Assembly (NCBI RefSeq): GCF_900091435.1
Contig: NZ_FMCS01000001.1
Coordinates: 433,512-497,511, forward strand
Length of the DNA stretch: 64,000 nucleotides
Direction: 5' to 3'
Source of the DNA: Micromonospora chaiyaphumensis
Lineage (GTDB): Bacteria > Actinomycetota > Actinomycetes > Mycobacteriales > Micromonosporaceae
Both the position numbers and the translations under genes were made by a program. Numbering within the stretch: position 1 is the stretch's first letter; each line of letters opens with the position of its first letter. This document shows, in pieces, positions 52,131 through 59,837 of this stretch. The notes below the pieces were generated by a model. The model was not told the origin of the DNA and ran no database searches. It saw nothing but the letters and a program-made list of their open reading frames with translations.

Positions 52131-53930
52131 ATGACGATCATCTGGAAGAAGGACCTGCCGCTGCCGATGGCGCGGCCCCGGTACTACGACTACGAATACC
52201 TGCGCGCCGACGACCTCACCCAGGCGCTGGACTACCTGCTGGCCCGGCAGAACCTGGCCGCCCGGCTGCTGCGCCCGACGGGCGTGGTCAGCGGCCTCGA
52301 CCTCACCGCCACCGGCAGCGACGTGACGGTCGTACAGGGCGTGGCGATCGACGGCGACGGCAACGTGATCGTGCTGCCGGACAACCGGCGCACCACGCTG
52401 CCCGGCGACGGCACGTTCTTCGTCTGGATCGAGTACCACGAGTTCCTGACCGACCGGCGCGACGAGGGCGGCGTGGCCGCGGAGACCCGGTGGACCGAGG
52501 AGGGGCTGGTCAAGGTCAGCGCGACCGCACCCACCGACACGGCGCACGCGGTGCTGCTCGGCAAGGTGACCCGCACCGGCGGGACGGTCACCGTGCAGGG
52601 CACCGGCCGGCAGGTCGCCGGGTTGCGGGTGCCGGTGGGCGCGATCGTGCCGGCCGTGGGCGCCGGGTCGCAGGCCGGCATCACGTTCCCCACCGACCCG
52701 GGCGGCGGCGCCGGCGACGAGGCGTACGTCCGTTACTGGCCGTACAGCGGGGAGAACACGATCCTGCGGATCGCCAACAACAACGACCCGGACGACCTGA
52801 TCGCGTTCACCCAGTACGGCGCGGACCGGCTGCGCATCGGTGGCGGAATGCTGCACCTGGGCAGCCTGGAGGGCGCCAACGTCAGCCCCGGGCAGGTGGT
52901 CAGCGCGCTCGGCTTCTGGGGGCCGGGCGTGCAGCACGCCCAGTTCTCGTTCCGCGCCGGCAAGGGCTTCGAGCTGGTCGACCGCAGCGCCGACGGCCCG
53001 AACCTGGCCTACACCGAAAACAGCAAGCCGTACGCCGACCTGGCGGTCAGGGAACTGAAGGCGGCCACCCTGCGCGGGCGCGGCGGTCTGTCGGTGGTCG
53101 CCGAGGGCGCCCTCGGCCTGCGGGCCACCGGCGGGGTCAGCGTCGTCAAGGACGGCAGCGGCAACGGCGACCTGAGCGTCGGGGGCGTGCTGACGGTCGC
53201 CGGGAACCTGAACATGCCGAACTGGACCTGGATCAACGGCGGCACCCGACTGCACATCGGCGGCCCGGAACGGCTGTACCTGCTCAACGCCGCCGGCGTG
53301 CACATCGGCTTCGGCGGCGTCGGTGGCGCCGACAGCGGCTGCCTGTTCGTCGAGAACCGCAGCTCCTTCGGCGGCGACATGCGGGTCACCGGCAAGATGG
53401 TCGTCGGCCCGGCCACGCCGCCGCTGGCGTCGTGGAGCGGCGGCGGCATCAGCACCTTCGACCTGTTCGCCTCCGGCGCCATCTACCTCGGCAACAGCGA
53501 GGCCAGCGGCTACACGATCAGCCTCAACGCCGGCACCGGCGTCATCAAGGGCAAGTCGAAGCAGTTCGCCATCGACCACCCGCTGGACGCGCCGGACGCC
53601 ACGCAGCGCCGGCAGCTCATCCACGCCGCGTTGGAGGGGCCGGAGAACGGCGTCTACTACCGGGGTGAGGGCCGCCTGGAGAACGGCACGGCCACGGTGG
53701 AGCTGCCCGCGTACTTCGAGGCGCTGACCCGGGCGGAGGGGCGGACCGTGCAGCTCACCCCGGTCTTCGAGGACGACGAGCCGGTCTCGGCGCTGGCCGC
53801 CGGCCGGGTCCGGGACGGGGCGTTCCGGGTCCGCACGGTCGACGGCTCCCCCGCCTCGCACGCCTTCTGCTGGCAGGTCACCGCGATCCGCGCCGACCTG
53901 GAGCCGCTCGCCGTGGAGGTGCCGGCATGA
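52131..53930 (+). CDS. Fibre-like protein with S74-like C-terminus
   Basis: A 599-residue protein. The N-terminal 120 residues (YLRADDLTQALDYLLARQNL, then RLLRPTGVVSGLDLTATGSD and VAIDGDGNVIVLP) resemble a domain found in accessory baseplate proteins of phage-tail-like particles. The middle is a repetitive beta-helix-like stretch rich in Gly, Asn and short strands (GNLNMPNWTWINGGTRLHIG). The C-terminus reads FAIDHPLDAPDATQRRQLIH, LEGPENGVYYRGEGRLENGT and SHAFCWQVTAIRADLE, the pattern seen in trimeric tail-fibre-type proteins near intramolecular chaperone or S74-like modules. A receptor-binding or structural fibre is the best guess. It overlaps the next gene by 4 bases. Confidence 0.75.
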   Translation: MTIIWKKDLPLPMARPRYYDYEYLRADDLTQALDYLLARQNLAARLLRPTGVVSGLDLTATGSDVTVVQGVAIDGDGNVIVLPDNRRTTLPGDGTFFVWIEYHEFLTDRRDEGGVAAETRWTEEGLVKVSATAPTDTAHAVLLGKVTRTGGTVTVQGTGRQVAGLRVPVGAIVPAVGAGSQAGITFPTDPGGGAGDEAYVRYWPYSGENTILRIANNNDPDDLIAFTQYGADRLRIGGGMLHLGSLEGANVSPGQVVSALGFWGPGVQHAQFSFRAGKGFELVDRSADGPNLAYTENSKPYADLAVRELKAATLRGRGGLSVVAEGALGLRATGGVSVVKDGSGNGDLSVGGVLTVAGNLNMPNWTWINGGTRLHIGGPERLYLLNAAGVHIGFGGVGGADSGCLFVENRSSFGGDMRVTGKMVVGPATPPLASWSGGGISTFDLFASGAIYLGNSEASGYTISLNAGTGVIKGKSKQFAIDHPLDAPDATQRRQLIHAALEGPENGVYYRGEGRLENGTATVELPAYFEALTRAEGRTVQLTPVFEDDEPVSALAAGRVRDGAFRVRTVDGSPASHAFCWQVTAIRADLEPLAVEVPA

Positions 53931-55555
53931 TGCCGACCGGCTGGTGCCCGGGCACCCGCACCGTGACCGCGATGGTCGGCACCTACCCGGGGACGAGTTG
54001 CGTGCGGATCTTCTTCGGGCCGGGCGACGGGCTGCCCGCGGCGGCGTGGACCGACATGCGGCAGCGGTTGGCCCAGGCGCCCGCCGACGCCGACGTGATC
54101 GTGTCGCACAAGGATCCGGAGGTGGACGCCGCCGCGTTCGTCGCCGCCTGGCAGGCCACCGGCCGCACCGGCCGGCTGATCCTGGTGCCGCACCACGAGC
54201 CGGAGCAGCAGACCGGCGGCGACCCGGCCCCGGCCGCGTTCCGCGCCTCGTGGACCCGGACCCGCAAGCAGGTGGGCGACCATCCGGCCCGGCACGACGG
54301 CCGGTTGCGGCTCGCGGTCTGCTGGACCCTGCAGTGGGTACGCCGGGTCGACGCCGCCGGACGCCGGGTCAACGACTGGCGCACCTGGTGGCCCGAACAC
54401 GAGGCCGGCGCCGTGGACCTGGTGCTCGCCGACTGGTACCCGTACGACCCGACGGCCCGCAACCCGTTCCGCCCGGCCACCTACGAGGAGCCCGCCTCCG
54501 CCCTGGCGATCATGCTGGAGCTGTCCCGGGCGACCGGGAAGCCGTGGGGCATCGCCGAGATCGACCACCCGCGGATCACCACGGCGGGCGGCTACCCGGC
54601 CGACCTGGACGCCGACGGCAGCCGCTGCGCCGCGTGGTACCGGCGGATGCACGCCTGGGCGAAGGCGAACGGCTGCCAGGTCTGGTCGCACTACCACCGG
54701 GACGAGGGCGACCTCACCGAGCGGAAGACCGAGCAGCAGGCGCTGCGGGAGCTGATCGCCGCCGAGGCGGCCGCGCCCCGCCGGCTCGCCCCGGCCCTGG
54801 AGACGCTGCGCGCCGAGCTGACCCGGCGCTGGCCGGGCGCCACCCGCACCGTTGTCGACTCGGCCCACCACGCCGACCACCGGCCGAACGCCCGGGACGC
54901 GGTCGACGCGCTCGACGTCGACGTCACCGGCGTGGACACCGCGGCGCTGCTGGCCGCGTTCCAGAGCCACCCGTCGGCGGCGCACTGGATCCACGCGGGC
55001 ACCACGGCCCGCGCCGACGACGGCTGGACCCGGCGACCGTACGCCGGGGCCGACCCCGGCAAGGACCGCCTGCACCTCGGTATCCGGTCCACCGAGGCGG
55101 CCGAGCGGGACCAGCGCCCGTGGGGTCTGGTCGCGGAGACCGGGTCCGACGCCACCCGGTTCCTGGCGCTGATCAAGGACCCGGCGGTGGCGCTCCAACT
55201 GCGCGCGCTGCCCTGGCAGTACGTCGGCGGCGGCATCCCGAAGGGCATGTCCACGCTCGGCGTGCTCAACGAGATCGTGCAGGCCGTACGGGTCATCGGC
55301 GAGACCGTGGCCCGGCAGGCCGCCGACCCGGCCCCGGTCCGGGCGGCGGTGGCCCGGCTGCCCGAGCCGCGCCCGGCGGGCGACGCCCCCACCGGGCTCC
55401 CGCGTGACCCGGGCGAGGTCGACGCGCTCGCCGACGCGGTGGCGGCGCGGGTGCTCGCCGCGTTGCCGGCGCACGCCTCCGGGGTCCCCGGCGAGGAGCT
55501 GACCGCCGCGCTCCGGGCCGCGCTGGCGGACCTGGCGGCTCGTCCGACCGGGTGA
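53927..55555 (+). CDS. Glycosidase-like plus M15-like peptidase fusion
   Basis: A 542-residue protein without signal peptide. Residues 1-265 look like a GH-A clan TIM barrel: ILVPHHEPEQQ places a candidate acid/base Glu91, and PWGIAEIDHPR a candidate nucleophile Glu211. Residues about 288-402 match the peptidase-like domain of the protein at 55912-56769: LETLRAELTRRWPG, SAHHADHRPNARDAVDALDV, DRLHLGI and the closing WGL. The metal-ligand positions His/Asp/His appear to be kept. The tail has a long amphipathic helix (IPKGMSTLGVLNEIVQAVRV). Likely a cell-wall or glycan-degrading effector of the block. Confidence 0.72.
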   Translation: MMPTGWCPGTRTVTAMVGTYPGTSCVRIFFGPGDGLPAAAWTDMRQRLAQAPADADVIVSHKDPEVDAAAFVAAWQATGRTGRLILVPHHEPEQQTGGDPAPAAFRASWTRTRKQVGDHPARHDGRLRLAVCWTLQWVRRVDAAGRRVNDWRTWWPEHEAGAVDLVLADWYPYDPTARNPFRPATYEEPASALAIMLELSRATGKPWGIAEIDHPRITTAGGYPADLDADGSRCAAWYRRMHAWAKANGCQVWSHYHRDEGDLTERKTEQQALRELIAAEAAAPRRLAPALETLRAELTRRWPGATRTVVDSAHHADHRPNARDAVDALDVDVTGVDTAALLAAFQSHPSAAHWIHAGTTARADDGWTRRPYAGADPGKDRLHLGIRSTEAAERDQRPWGLVAETGSDATRFLALIKDPAVALQLRALPWQYVGGGIPKGMSTLGVLNEIVQAVRVIGETVARQAADPAPVRAAVARLPEPRPAGDAPTGLPRDPGEVDALADAVAARVLAALPAHASGVPGEELTAALRAALADLAARPTG

Positions 55556-55576
55556 GCGGGCGGCCCGGGCGGCGGA

Positions 55577-55609
55577 GCGGCCGGCTACGCCCGTCCTCGG
55601 GCCGGCCGC
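55577..55609 (+). terminator. Hairpin terminator ending the main part of the block
   Basis: A perfect 9-bp stem (GCGGCCGGC at 55577-55585, GCCGGCCGC at 55601-55609) with a 15-base loop starts 22 bases after the stop codon at 55555. The next gene is 181 bases further, so the last two genes may have their own promoter. Confidence 0.55.
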
Positions 55610-55790
55610 CCGATCGGCGGGCGGCTCGCACGATCGGCGGGGCGCGGCAGCCGCCCGGATCGGTGTGGCGCTGATAGCCGACTCAGGTGTTGCCCCAGGT
55701 GACGTGGGGTTTCGACAGTGGACGCAGACCCCGCCGGCGAGTTCGCGCCGCCGCGCGACGCCGGCCCGAGCAGGAAGCGGAGGCACCGCG

Positions 55791-55910
55791 ATGGACACCT
55801 CGACCATCGACCCCGACTACCAGGTGACCGTCTTCGAGGAGGACGACGACCCGGAGGCCCTGATCGGCGACGAGATCGAGTTCGACCTCGCCGCGGACGA
55901 GGAGCAGTGA
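55791..55910 (+). CDS. Very acidic 39-residue peptide
   Basis: MDTSTIDPDYQVTVFEEDDD begins a 39-residue product that is about 40% Asp/Glu, has a single Tyr, no Cys and no basic residue, and ends AADEEQ. It resembles no lanthipeptide or leader. An AAGCGGAGG site 8 bases before the ATG and a 1-base gap to the next gene support real translation. Possible roles are an anchor, chaperone, inhibitor or substrate for the adjacent peptidase; there is no direct evidence for any. A longer in-frame start exists but lacks a ribosome binding site. Confidence 0.65.
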   Translation: MDTSTIDPDYQVTVFEEDDDPEALIGDEIEFDLAADEEQ

Positions 55911-55911
55911 C

Positions 55912-56769
55912 GTGAGCGCCCACCTGGCACCCGTGCTGCGGGTGCTGCGCGACGAGATCAACACCCGGTGGCCGCACCGGGACCACAGCTCGGACGGCTG
56001 GATCGGCGACGCCGCGCACCAGGCGCGCCGCTCGGACCACAACCCGGACGGCGACGACGCCTCGGTCAACGCCCTCGACGTGGACGTCGACGGCATCGAC
56101 CCGCTGCTGGTGGTGCGGCACGCCATCACCCACCCGTCCTGCCAGTACGTGATCTGGAACCGGACGATCTGGAGCCGGACCCGCGGGTTCACCCCCGCCC
56201 GCTACACGGGCAGCAACCCGCACCAGAAGCACCTGCACGTCAGCGTCAGCCACCAGCGGTCCCTGGAGGACAGCCACCGGGCCTGGGGCATCGCCACCGC
56301 GGCGGCGACCCGCCTGGGTGACCGGGCGCTCAAGAACGGGTGCCGGGGCAGCGACGTCCGGGAGTTGCAGACCCTGGCCAACCGCCTGAACGCCCGGCTC
56401 ACCGTCGACGGCGCCTTCGGCCCGCGCACGGCGGCCTGGGTCCGCGTGTTCCAGCAGGCCCGGAAGCTGACCGTGGACGGGATCGTCGGCCCGGCCACCC
56501 TGGCCGCCCTGCGGCAGGCCACCGCCCGGCCGCAGCCGCAGCCGGGACGGGCGCCCGGGTGCCGCACGCTGAAGCGGGGCAGCACCGGCGAGGACGTGGC
56601 GTTCGTCAAGCGGTTCATCGGCACCCGCCGGTGCGGCCCGGCCGAGGTCGACTTCGACGCCTCCACCGAGGCCGGGGTCCGCTGGTACCAGCGGATGCGC
56701 GGGCTCGACGACGACGGCGTCGTCGGCCGGCTCACCTGGGGGCAGATGGGCGTGCGGATCACCTACTGA
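55912..56769 (+). CDS. Endolysin-like M15-type peptidase with two peptidoglycan-binding repeats
   Basis: A 285-residue protein with no signal peptide, like phage endolysins. Residues 1-125 are a LAS/M15-like peptidase: HQARRSDHNPDGDDASVNAL, VDVDG and QKHLHVSVSHQ provide the His, Asp and His zinc ligands. Two PG_binding_1 repeats follow, at about 148-200 (ELQTLANRLNARLTVDGAFG, then TAAWVRVFQQARKLTVDGIV) and about 222-282 (FDASTEAGVRWYQRMRGLDD, then DGVVGRLTWGQMG). The likely activity is cleavage of a peptide bond in cell-wall stems. The GTG at 55912 lies 1 base after the acidic peptide gene. Its peptidase domain is related to that of the protein at 53927-55555. Confidence 0.88.
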   Translation: MSAHLAPVLRVLRDEINTRWPHRDHSSDGWIGDAAHQARRSDHNPDGDDASVNALDVDVDGIDPLLVVRHAITHPSCQYVIWNRTIWSRTRGFTPARYTGSNPHQKHLHVSVSHQRSLEDSHRAWGIATAAATRLGDRALKNGCRGSDVRELQTLANRLNARLTVDGAFGPRTAAWVRVFQQARKLTVDGIVGPATLAALRQATARPQPQPGRAPGCRTLKRGSTGEDVAFVKRFIGTRRCGPAEVDFDASTEAGVRWYQRMRGLDDDGVVGRLTWGQMGVRITY

Positions 56770-56784
56770 CCGGGCGGGACCCGG

Positions 56785-57876
56785 TCAGCCCTGCCGCAGG
56801 GCCGGCATCGGCACCGGCACGGCGAGCGCGGTGGCCCCCGCGCCCGCGCCTCTCTCGCAGGTGTTCGGCGGCACGGTGCCGATGCCCCGGGTGGCGGGGC
56901 GTTCCGCGGCCCAGAACATGAAGCCCAGCATGCCGGCCGTGCTGCCCGCGCCGTGCGGCGCGACGCTCTGCACGTACGGGGCGGCGGCCTTCTGCACCGA
57001 GGTGGCGTAGTCGACGCACTCGGGCAGCGGCTTGCCGCCGTAGGCGAGGTAGACCGCGCCGGTGAACTTGGCCGGGGCGAGCGGGGGCACGGGCGGGCTG
57101 TACTGCGCCTTGCCGTCGACGTGCTCCTGCCAGTTCGCCTGGGCGGTGCCGGCGGCGACGGGCCGGGCGGTGACCATGGCGTTGGCGTAGTCGAGCACCG
57201 GGGCGTCGGTGCGCAGCCAGTCGGCGGTGGCCTTGCGGTTGAGGTCGATCAGCCAGCGGTCGCCGGCGGCCACGTCGATGGTGAGGCGGGCCGGCGGGCG
57301 GGCGCCGGTGGCGTCGTAGGGGTGGACGGCCCGGTAGGCGTCGATGAAGGACTGGAGGCCGGCCAGGTTCGGGTCGGTGTTCTGCTCGTAGTCGATCTCG
57401 ATGCCGACGCCGAGCCGGGTGGCCGCCGCGGCGGCCCGTTGCCCGAGCAGGGTGGGGTTCTCCGCGAGCGCCGTGTCCCAGTCGTCGGTGTAGGTGATGC
57501 CGCCGATGGAGAGCATCACCCGGACGCCCCGGGTCGTGAAGTACTGCACGATCTCGCTGGTCATGCCGCGCGGCACCCCGTCGAGGGTGGTGGCGTCGGT
57601 GGTCTGGTGCAGCAGGTCGAGCGGGTTGACGAAGCTCAGCACCACGAGGTTGACCGAGGGCCGGCCGTCGCCGCGGTCGACCAGCCAGTGGTTCTGGCTG
57701 TCGAACTGGGCCACCGTGCGGGCCGTGCCCCAGGTGCAGAAGTCGTCGCCGCAGTGCCAGGCGCCGTAGACCTGGACGGGGGTGGCGGCCAGCGGCGCGG
57801 GCGGGGGCGCCGCGACGGCCGGGCCCGTGGTGCCGAGGACGAGCAGGAACGCGGCCAGGAGTACCGAGCGTCGCAT
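56785..57876 (-). CDS. Secreted GH18-like glycosidase with altered catalytic motif
   Basis: A 363-residue protein with a Sec signal peptide (residues 1-23). The barrel shows VNLVVLSFVNP (beta 2), VRVMLSIGGITYTDDW (the SxGG motif) and GVGIEIDYEQNTDPN (the beta 4 catalytic strand). In GH18 enzymes this last segment is DxxDxDxE; here the first two Asp positions are Val157 and Glu160, while Asp162 and Glu164 are kept. It could be a chitinase-like or endo-N-acetylglucosaminidase-like enzyme with changed activity. Convergent with the endolysin-like gene, separated by 15 bases. Confidence 0.85.
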   Translation of the reverse strand: MRRSVLLAAFLLVLGTTGPAVAAPPPAPLAATPVQVYGAWHCGDDFCTWGTARTVAQFDSQNHWLVDRGDGRPSVNLVVLSFVNPLDLLHQTTDATTLDGVPRGMTSEIVQYFTTRGVRVMLSIGGITYTDDWDTALAENPTLLGQRAAAAATRLGVGIEIDYEQNTDPNLAGLQSFIDAYRAVHPYDATGARPPARLTIDVAAGDRWLIDLNRKATADWLRTDAPVLDYANAMVTARPVAAGTAQANWQEHVDGKAQYSPPVPPLAPAKFTGAVYLAYGGKPLPECVDYATSVQKAAAPYVQSVAPHGAGSTAGMLGFMFWAAERPATRGIGTVPPNTCERGAGAGATALAVPVPMPALRQG

Positions 57877-57931
57877 GGGGACCTCCCCGACTGTTCAGTA
57901 CGCCTTGTTTACAGTAGGGCGACGACCTGCG

Positions 57932-58705
57932 TCAATGCGTTGCGGCGATCCGGTCCAGCACCCGTTGTTGGAAGGCGCGGGCCTCCGGGCCGGCCGGCGG
58001 AAGGCCGCCCCGCCGCGCCGCGATCGACCGGCGGATCAGCTCGCCGTCCGGGTCGTCGGCCTCGATCCGCCGTCCGGCGTCCACCTTGCCCAGCCAGACG
58101 CCGTCGCGGCAGCGGACCAGCGCGCGGCAGGCGCCGAGCACCGCGTCCTCGGCGCCGGGGGCGGGAGCGTCGCCGGGCGGGGTGGGCAGCGTCAGCCACC
58201 ACCGCAGCGCCTCGACCAGCAGCCGCCGCAGCTCCGCCGGCCCCGGGTCGGCGAAGACCTCGGCGGCGGGCGGGCCGAGCAGGGCCAGCCCCGACTGGCG
58301 CAGGATGCTGCGGTCCAGCGCGTACCAGAACCGCCCGTCGGCGGCGGGCCGGTCGGCCGGGTCGTAGGTGGCCCGGAACGGCATGGTGGCGCCCGTGTTC
58401 AGCTCGACCTCGAAGCCCGGCTCGGGGGTGCCGGAGGCGGCCACGTCCCGCCGGTAGACCACGAGTTCGAGACCCCGCGCCGGGCAGGGCAGCGCCTCGT
58501 GCCGCAGCCGGTCCACCAGCGCCCGCTTCGCCGGCCCGTCGACCGGCCGGGCGACCACGAGGGCCACGTCCACGTCGCTGCGCCCCGGCTGGTAGACGCC
58601 CAGCCCCACCGAGCCGGCCGCGTACGCGCCGACCAGGTCGTCACCGAGCACGGCCCGGGCCCGCCCGACCAGCTCGTCGAGGTAGCGGCGCACGTCGTCG
58701 TCCAT
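57932..58705 (-). CDS. Nucleotidyltransferase, aminoglycoside adenylyltransferase-like
   Basis: A 257-residue protein. The nucleotidyltransferase motif GAYAAGSVGLGVYQPGRSDV followed by DVALVV gives the GS and Asp-x-Asp metal-binding pair. The C-terminal half is helical, with a DUF4111-type segment (LGACRALVRCRDGVWLGKVD), as in ANT(3'')-like AadA proteins. AadA-type enzymes transfer AMP to streptomycin or spectinomycin, but chromosomal actinomycete relatives often have no known drug target, so resistance should not be assumed. It stands alone between the GH18 and lipid kinase genes. Confidence 0.8.
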   Translation of the reverse strand: MDDDVRRYLDELVGRARAVLGDDLVGAYAAGSVGLGVYQPGRSDVDVALVVARPVDGPAKRALVDRLRHEALPCPARGLELVVYRRDVAASGTPEPGFEVELNTGATMPFRATYDPADRPAADGRFWYALDRSILRQSGLALLGPPAAEVFADPGPAELRRLLVEALRWWLTLPTPPGDAPAPGAEDAVLGACRALVRCRDGVWLGKVDAGRRIEADDPDGELIRRSIAARRGGLPPAGPEARAFQQRVLDRIAATH

Positions 58706-58748
58706 GCCGGCATCCTGCCGGTCGGTGCCGCGGCGCCGCGTGCCGGGG

Positions 58749-59684
58749 TCAGTCCGGCGGGTCGGGGCAGCAGACGGTCAGGGCGCGCGGGACCACCTTC
58801 ACCTTGAGCTTCTTCGCCGTGCCCCGCGCGCCGCCGTCCAGCTCGTACGTCTTCGGCTCGGCGAAGCGGACCATGACCTTCCGCCCCCGGGTGATCCGGA
58901 CGAACGGCGACTCGTCGGAGCGGCCGGCGGCCATCCGGCCGAGCGTGCGGGCCCAGTCCACGGCCCCGCTGGCGGTGGAGACGCCGATCTCCAGCGCGCC
59001 GTCGTCGGGGCGGGCGTCGTCGAAGGCGGGGATGCCGCCGGTGATGGTGCCGACGTTGCCGAAGAGCACGCAGCTCGCCTCGCCGTCGAACCAGTCCGCG
59101 CCGTCGACCCGGATCCGGGTCCGTACGCACTCGCCGCGGACGTGCCGCAGCCCGGTCCAGACGTACGCGATCCGGCCGAGCCTGCCCTTGAGCTTGCGGT
59201 CGGCGTCGCGGATCAGGTCGCCGTCGAACCCCGCGCCGGCCATCACCGCGAAGTGCTCCCCGTTGAGCCGGCCCAGGTCCAGCTCGCGCCGCCGGCCGCG
59301 CAGGGCGGTCCGGAGCGCCTCGGGCAGGTCGGCGGGGATGCCGAGGTTGGTGGCGAAGAGGTTGGCGGTGCCGGCGGGCAGGATGCCCATGGGCACGTCC
59401 GATCCGGCCAGGGCGTCGGCGCAGCGCTGCACCATGCCGTCACCGCCCCAGACCAGGACCAGCTCGGCGCCCTTGCCGAGCGCCTTGCGGACCTTCTTCG
59501 GCGCCTTGCGGCTCTTCGGCACCTCGTACCAGAGGAGCCGCTCGACCCCGGCGGCGACCAGGCCGGCGCGCAGCTCGTCGAGACCGCCGCCGAAGGTCTT
59601 CTTCCGGTGGGCGACGACCGCGACCACGCCGGTCGGCGGCACGCCGGTGTCGGTGGTGGGGCGGTCGGCCGTGCTCGTGCTCAT
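58749..59684 (-). CDS. Diacylglycerol kinase-like lipid kinase
   Basis: A 311-residue member of the DAGK_cat/YegS family. The nucleotide-binding motif is LVLVWGGDGMVQRCADALAG and the conserved follow-up is PMGILPAGTANLFATNLGIP. The second domain has VMAGAGFDGDLIRDADRKLK and GTITGGIPAFDDARPDDGAL. It phosphorylates diacylglycerol or a related lipid with ATP. The Met-to-Thr change in the classical GGDGT is a natural variant here (GGDGM). The ATG at 59684 is inferred from the short, unconserved N-terminus (MSTSTADRPTTDTGVPPTG). Confidence 0.88.
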   Translation of the reverse strand: MSTSTADRPTTDTGVPPTGVVAVVAHRKKTFGGGLDELRAGLVAAGVERLLWYEVPKSRKAPKKVRKALGKGAELVLVWGGDGMVQRCADALAGSDVPMGILPAGTANLFATNLGIPADLPEALRTALRGRRRELDLGRLNGEHFAVMAGAGFDGDLIRDADRKLKGRLGRIAYVWTGLRHVRGECVRTRIRVDGADWFDGEASCVLFGNVGTITGGIPAFDDARPDDGALEIGVSTASGAVDWARTLGRMAAGRSDESPFVRITRGRKVMVRFAEPKTYELDGGARGTAKKLKVKVVPRALTVCCPDPPD

Positions 59685-59837
59685 GGCTCCCGTTGGTACC
59701 CCCCGGCCGGCTCTCCCACGCCTGCCGGCCCGGCGACGCGCCCGATTCGGATCAGCGGCGTACTGTGATCGACCGACCTCGTTCGGTAGAGTACGGGCGA
59801 TCGTCGGCGCTGCCCGGTGATCGGAGGGGTGCCCGGG

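Noticed and set aside
32923..56769. Calling the block a contractile injection system or prophage
   Set aside because: No sheath, tube, baseplate hub, terminase, portal, capsid or AAA+ ATPase gene is visible; only fibre-like and lysin-like parts are.
56785..57876. DasR-type operator upstream of the GH18-like gene
   Set aside because: No GGTCTAGACC-like sequence is present; only a weak ACTGT/ACAGT inverted repeat is seen near 57890-57914.
57932..58705. Calling the AadA-like gene an acquired antibiotic resistance gene
   Set aside because: There is no mobile element or unusual base composition around it, and chromosomal relatives often lack known drug targets.
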